Below are positions 12,382 to 15,576 of a stretch of 15,576 nt of DNA, in pieces. The notes beneath the pieces are model-generated. The model was not told the origin of the DNA, ran no database searches, and saw nothing but the letters and a program-made list of their open reading frames with translations. Numbering within the stretch: position 1 is the stretch's first letter; each line of letters begins with the position of its first letter. The position numbers were made by a program, and so were the translations under genes. Where the stretch lies: NCBI GenBank assembly GCA_947178195.1, contig CAMWXM010000040.1, forward strand, positions 1-15,576, given 5' to 3'. This DNA is from an uncultured Ruminococcus sp. (GTDB taxonomy: Bacteria > Bacillota > Clostridia > Oscillospirales > Ruminococcaceae).

Positions 12382-14437
12382 TAGTTCCAAGAGCCTGTAT
12401 CTGTATATGCGAATCTATTTCATTAAATGATAATACATTAACGTTAGGACAGAACTGATCAATAAGCTTTTTGTAATAAATTCTTACAATAGGCGATGTA
12501 AGAATAACCGGTGACGGAACAATATCACGTATTCTTTCGATCTGAGCTGTAGTAGCCATAATAATGCTCTGGATGCTTTCCTGATCAAGAGCCAGATATG
12601 AACCGCTGTCCATCTTTTTAACAGCGCCCATAATAAGATTTTCAACCTTAGCATCAAGACTGATGACTTTAAGCTGATCTGCGTCTGCAAATTTATGTGA
12701 AATAGTACGCTTAAGGGATTGGCGTACATATTCCGTAAGCATATCCGTATCCTTAATTTTAGCTCCGTAATCTCCCAGTGTTTCAAGAATCGTTTCCATA
12801 TCTCTTACCGGAACCTGTTCCTGAAGAAGTCTGCAAAGAACCTTCTGAAGATCGCCAACAGTAATAACCGTAGGAACAGTGTCATTGACCAGAGCTTCAT
12901 TAGTTTTTCTGAGATTTTCAAGCATATTATTTATTTCGGCACGGTTAAGCAATTCATAAGCATGAGCCTTGATAATTTCGGACAGATGAGTAATAATAAC
13001 CGAAACCGGGTCGATAAGGGTATATCCCAGAAGTTCTGCTTTGACCTTTTTATCATCGCTTATCCATTTAGCCTTAATGCCAAATGCCGGTTCGATAGTA
13101 TCGATTCCGTCAACGGTATCCTCTTCTTCGGAAGGTGCAAGTCCAAGGTAATGATCCACCAGAATATCGCCTCTTGCGACCTCCTCGCCCTTTATACAGA
13201 TAGAATACTGATTCGGATTTATCTGACCACTGTCTTTTAGCTGTACCGGCGGAATAACGATACCCATTTCCAATGCGTACTGTTTTCTGAACATAACCAC
13301 ACGATCCAAGAAGTTACCGCCGCTGCTTTCATCAACAAGAGGTATAAGGCTGTAGCCGAATTCAATTTTTATTTGCTCAACATTAAGCAGCTCGTAAAGA
13401 TTGTCAATATTTCTGTAGTATTCCGCCTCGCTGGTGATCTGCTCTGAAGGCATTTCCTCCTCCATAAGCATAGCGTCGTCAGGAACATACTGTTTTTCTC
13501 TTCTGAGGAGAAGAAAACCACCACCAATAAGTATAGCCGACATAATAAGGATCTGAACCGGCGGAAATCCGATAAACATAAGGAATATAAGAGCAATACC
13601 GCCGATAATAAGAGCGATAGGCTGACGTCTGAACTGCTTGATAAAGTCGCTGTTCATATCTGCCTCAGCAGAAGAACGAGTTACAAGCATACCTGTTGAA
13701 ACTGATACTAAAAGTGCCGGTATCTGTGACATAAGACCGTCGCCGCAGGTAGCGGTACTATAAGTCTGGATAATATCCATAAAGCTTCCGCCATCGTTTA
13801 AAAATCCGATAACGATACCGCCTATCAGGTTTATAAAGGTAACGACGATGGACATAATGGAGTCGCCCTTAACGAATTTGGACGCACCGTCCATAGCTCC
13901 GAAAAAGCTTGCTTCACGCTGAATATCGTTACGTCGCATTCTTGCGGTCTGTTCATCAATAAGTCCCGAGCTTAGGTCTGCGTCGATAGCCATTTGCTTA
14001 CCGGGCATAGCGTCAAGTGTAAATCTTGCCGATACTTCAGCAACACGCTCAGAACCCTTTGTAATAACAAGAAACTGAACCAATACGATAATAAGGAATA
14101 TAACAAGACCGACAACAACGTCTCCCCTGATAACAAATTGTCCAAAGGTTTTTACAACCTCTCCCGCATATCCGCTGTTTGTAAGAATGGAACGGGTAGA
14201 AGAAATATTAAGTCCCAGTCGCAAAAGAGTCGTAACAAGAAGCAACGTAGGAAATACAGCAAAATCAAGTGCTCTTTTTACATACATAGTCATAAGTAAA
14301 ATTACAAGCGAAAGCGCCAGCTGCATAATGAACATAAAATCCAGAACAGGCGTTGGCAGCGGTATAATAATTAAGAATACGATTACAATTACAAACGCTG
14401 CAACGCTGTTTGTGAACATACTTAGTATCTTTTTCAA
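12371..14437 (-). CDS. flhA: Flagellar type III export gate protein FlhA
   Basis: The 688-aa protein is the normal FlhA length. The N-terminal membrane half (about 1-310) has several hydrophobic segments, the FHIPEP signature region VAEVSARFTLDAMPGKQMAI (132-151) continuing DADLSSGLI, FFGAMDGASKFVKGD (178-192), and GDGLMSQIPALLVSVSTGML (232-251). The cytoplasmic half (about 330-688) is the substrate/chaperone docking platform and includes ELLGYTLIDPVSVIITHLSE. The start is TTG at 14437, with AAGGAA inside the 3' end of flhB about 13 nt upstream; an ATG six codons later has no better site. Only 2 nt separate it from the flhB stop, so translation is probably coupled. FlhA uses the proton gradient to drive export of rod, hook and filament subunits. 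The usual partner genes flhF and flhG do not follow it here. Confidence 0.95.
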   Translation of the reverse strand: MKKILSMFTNSVAAFVIVIVFLIIIPLPTPVLDFMFIMQLALSLVILLMTMYVKRALDFAVFPTLLLVTTLLRLGLNISSTRSILTNSGYAGEVVKTFGQFVIRGDVVVGLVIFLIIVLVQFLVITKGSERVAEVSARFTLDAMPGKQMAIDADLSSGLIDEQTARMRRNDIQREASFFGAMDGASKFVKGDSIMSIVVTFINLIGGIVIGFLNDGGSFMDIIQTYSTATCGDGLMSQIPALLVSVSTGMLVTRSSAEADMNSDFIKQFRRQPIALIIGGIALIFLMFIGFPPVQILIMSAILIGGGFLLLRREKQYVPDDAMLMEEEMPSEQITSEAEYYRNIDNLYELLNVEQIKIEFGYSLIPLVDESSGGNFLDRVVMFRKQYALEMGIVIPPVQLKDSGQINPNQYSICIKGEEVARGDILVDHYLGLAPSEEEDTVDGIDTIEPAFGIKAKWISDDKKVKAELLGYTLIDPVSVIITHLSEIIKAHAYELLNRAEINNMLENLRKTNEALVNDTVPTVITVGDLQKVLCRLLQEQVPVRDMETILETLGDYGAKIKDTDMLTEYVRQSLKRTISHKFADADQLKVISLDAKVENLIMGAVKKMDSGSYLALDQESIQSIIMATTAQIERIRDIVPSPVILTSPIVRIYYKKLIDQFCPNVNVLSFNEIDSHIQIQALGTIEI

Positions 14438-14439
14438 AA

Positions 14440-15510
14440 TTAATTCAATTCCTTTTCATTTAGACTGTATACATAAGCCAGGACCTCGGCGACCGGATTA
14501 TAAAATTCCGGCGGTATTTCCATATCGATACCGACCTCTGCATAAAGCGCCCTTGCCAGCGGCTTATTTTCCATAATTACGATATTATGCTCCTCAGCTA
14601 TCTCAATAATTTTCAGAGCCATAAAATCCTCGCCCTTTGCCACAACTATAGGCGCACGGTTTTTATCATGATCATATTTTAAAGCTACTGCGTAATGAGT
14701 AGGATTTCTGATAACAACGTTTGCTTCCGGAACAGCCTGCATCATACGCTGTCTTGACATTTCACGTTGTTTTTGTTTGATCTGACCCTTTATTTTAGGG
14801 TCGCCTTCAGTCATTTTATATTCTTCCTTGACCTCCTGTTTTGTCATACGCAATTGTTTTTCATAGGACCATTTCTGATACAAGAAATCAAAGCCTGCGA
14901 CAAATGCAAAAGCTATCATTATTTTCAAAGCAATATCCCATATCAACTGACCTATCACCGAAACTGATTCGCCAACTGACATATCAATCATTTTAGGTAT
15001 TTTATTTATCTCTCCCCCAATAGTAAGATAAATAATATAAAATAAAATTACAATTTTAATAATTGATTTAAGAAGTTCCACCATTCCCTTTAGGGAAACC
15101 ATGTTTTTTAGTCCGCTCATCGGATTCATTCTGCTGAATTTTGGTCTGAGAGACTTAAAGGTAACAAGTCCCCTTGTCTGGGCAACAGTAACAATAACAG
15201 CAATAATGCTTGCTATCAGAAGCAGAGGCACTGCTGCTATAGCGAATGTAATAATGCCGCTGATAAACAGCTGAGACAAATCCGAATCGTTTATTACATC
15301 CATGCTTCCCGCAAGCCGGAAAAACGATTTGATGTTATCTGATAAAGCCGATTCGATTATCGGATAAAGAAATCTGAATGACACAAAAGTAACGACAAGG
15401 GACGCCGCAATAAGGATTTCTTTACTTTGAAATACATTACCTTCTTTTCGTTGGTCAGATCGTTTTTTCGGGGTGGCTTTCTCGGTTTTTTCTTCTGATG
15501 AATCCGGCAA
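14440..15510 (-). CDS. flhB: Flagellar type III export switch protein FlhB
   Basis: This is a full-length 356-aa FlhB. The start has the conserved EEKTEKATPKKRSDQRKEGN (6-25). Four membrane segments lie at about 31-52, 84-109, 146-166 and 185-210. The cytoplasmic domain has the autocleavage motif NPTH (269-272), followed by YAVALKYD and RAPIVVAKG, and ends in the IPPEFYNPVAEVLAYVY segment. The catalytic Asn269-Pro270 pair is intact, so self-cleavage and specificity switching should work. The start is TTG at 15510: a G-rich AAGGGGGG lies about 7 nt upstream, and an in-frame TGA at 15534-15532 rules out a longer form. An ATG at 15515 is out of frame. It is the first complete gene of the window and leads directly into flhA. 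Confidence 0.95.
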   Translation of the reverse strand: MPDSSEEKTEKATPKKRSDQRKEGNVFQSKEILIAASLVVTFVSFRFLYPIIESALSDNIKSFFRLAGSMDVINDSDLSQLFISGIITFAIAAVPLLLIASIIAVIVTVAQTRGLVTFKSLRPKFSRMNPMSGLKNMVSLKGMVELLKSIIKIVILFYIIYLTIGGEINKIPKMIDMSVGESVSVIGQLIWDIALKIMIAFAFVAGFDFLYQKWSYEKQLRMTKQEVKEEYKMTEGDPKIKGQIKQKQREMSRQRMMQAVPEANVVIRNPTHYAVALKYDHDKNRAPIVVAKGEDFMALKIIEIAEEHNIVIMENKPLARALYAEVGIDMEIPPEFYNPVAEVLAYVYSLNEKELN

Positions 15511-15543
15511 GCCATATCCCCCCTTTATAATTCAGATAAAGCG

Positions 15544-15576
15544 CTAACCGACCAATGATCTCAGCGCATTTTTGAC
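15544..15576 (-). CDS. C-terminal end of an upstream gene, possibly fliR
   Basis: Ten codons (reading VKNALRSLVG) and a TAG stop precede the flhB ribosome binding site. The other two minus frames either stop early or run through the flhB start. fliR commonly precedes flhB, which is the only reason to suggest it; ten residues are too few to identify a family. Confidence 0.3.
   Translation of the reverse strand, partial: VKNALRSLVG

Noticed and set aside
15513..15515. ATG just upstream of the flhB start
   Set aside because: It is out of frame with FlhB; the TTG at 15510 is the in-frame start, with a G-rich site before it.
15541..15567. GCGCT/AGCGC inverted repeat upstream of flhB
   Set aside because: Only 5 bp with a 17-nt loop, and it overlaps the end of the upstream coding frame; not convincing as a terminator.
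1..15576. CRISPR arrays, tRNA or rRNA genes, insertion sequences, phage genes
   Set aside because: I found no regular short repeats with spacers, no transposase or integrase motifs, and no structural RNA sequences; the window is filled by flagellar genes.

Overview
The window is a single-strand block of flagellar genes. Every gene I can support lies on the minus strand, so transcription runs from high to low coordinates. The sequence is AT-rich, ribosome binding sites are strong (GGAGG type), and several genes start with TTG. The gene order flhB-flhA-sigma28-flgF-flgG, followed by a separate FlhB C-terminal-like gene, points to a motile, Gram-positive, low-GC bacterium of the Clostridia, probably a gut Oscillospiraceae or Lachnospiraceae relative. 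No rRNA or other taxonomic marker is present, so a finer assignment is not justified.

Layout in the direction of transcription: the last codons of an upstream gene (perhaps fliR) at the right edge; flhB and flhA, the type III export gate, with only 2 nt between them; a short AT-rich spacer with a good sigmaA-type promoter; the flagellar sigma factor sigma28 (fliA/sigD type); and two rod proteins, flgF-like and flgG-like. flhF, flhG and the chemotaxis genes often found between flhA and sigma28 in Bacillus and many Clostridia are absent here. A spacer of about 240 nt with several hairpins and a candidate promoter follows. It leads into a second apparent operon of five genes: two paralogous FliK-like proteins (472 and 903 aa), a 98-aa free-standing copy of the FlhB cytoplasmic switch domain, a PilZ (c-di-GMP receptor) protein, and a FapA/DUF342 protein. 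The block ends with the flagellin gene in its own unit, a clear Rho-independent terminator, and a family 2 glycosyltransferase with a helical repeat tail that runs off the left edge.

How the genes fit together: FlhA and FlhB form the export gate. Sigma28 drives late genes such as flagellin. FlgF and FlgG build the distal rod. In known flagella FliK contacts the FlhB C-domain to switch export from rod/hook to filament subunits, so the FliK-like pair followed by a soluble FlhB-C mimic looks like a duplicated or elaborated substrate-specificity switch. PilZ would link the machine to c-di-GMP. The glycosyltransferase next to flagellin may modify the filament.

The most interesting signal is the FliK-like pair. 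The short paralog has one roughly 230-residue unit between conserved ends and the long one has three. This is the architecture expected if protein length were set by repeat number.
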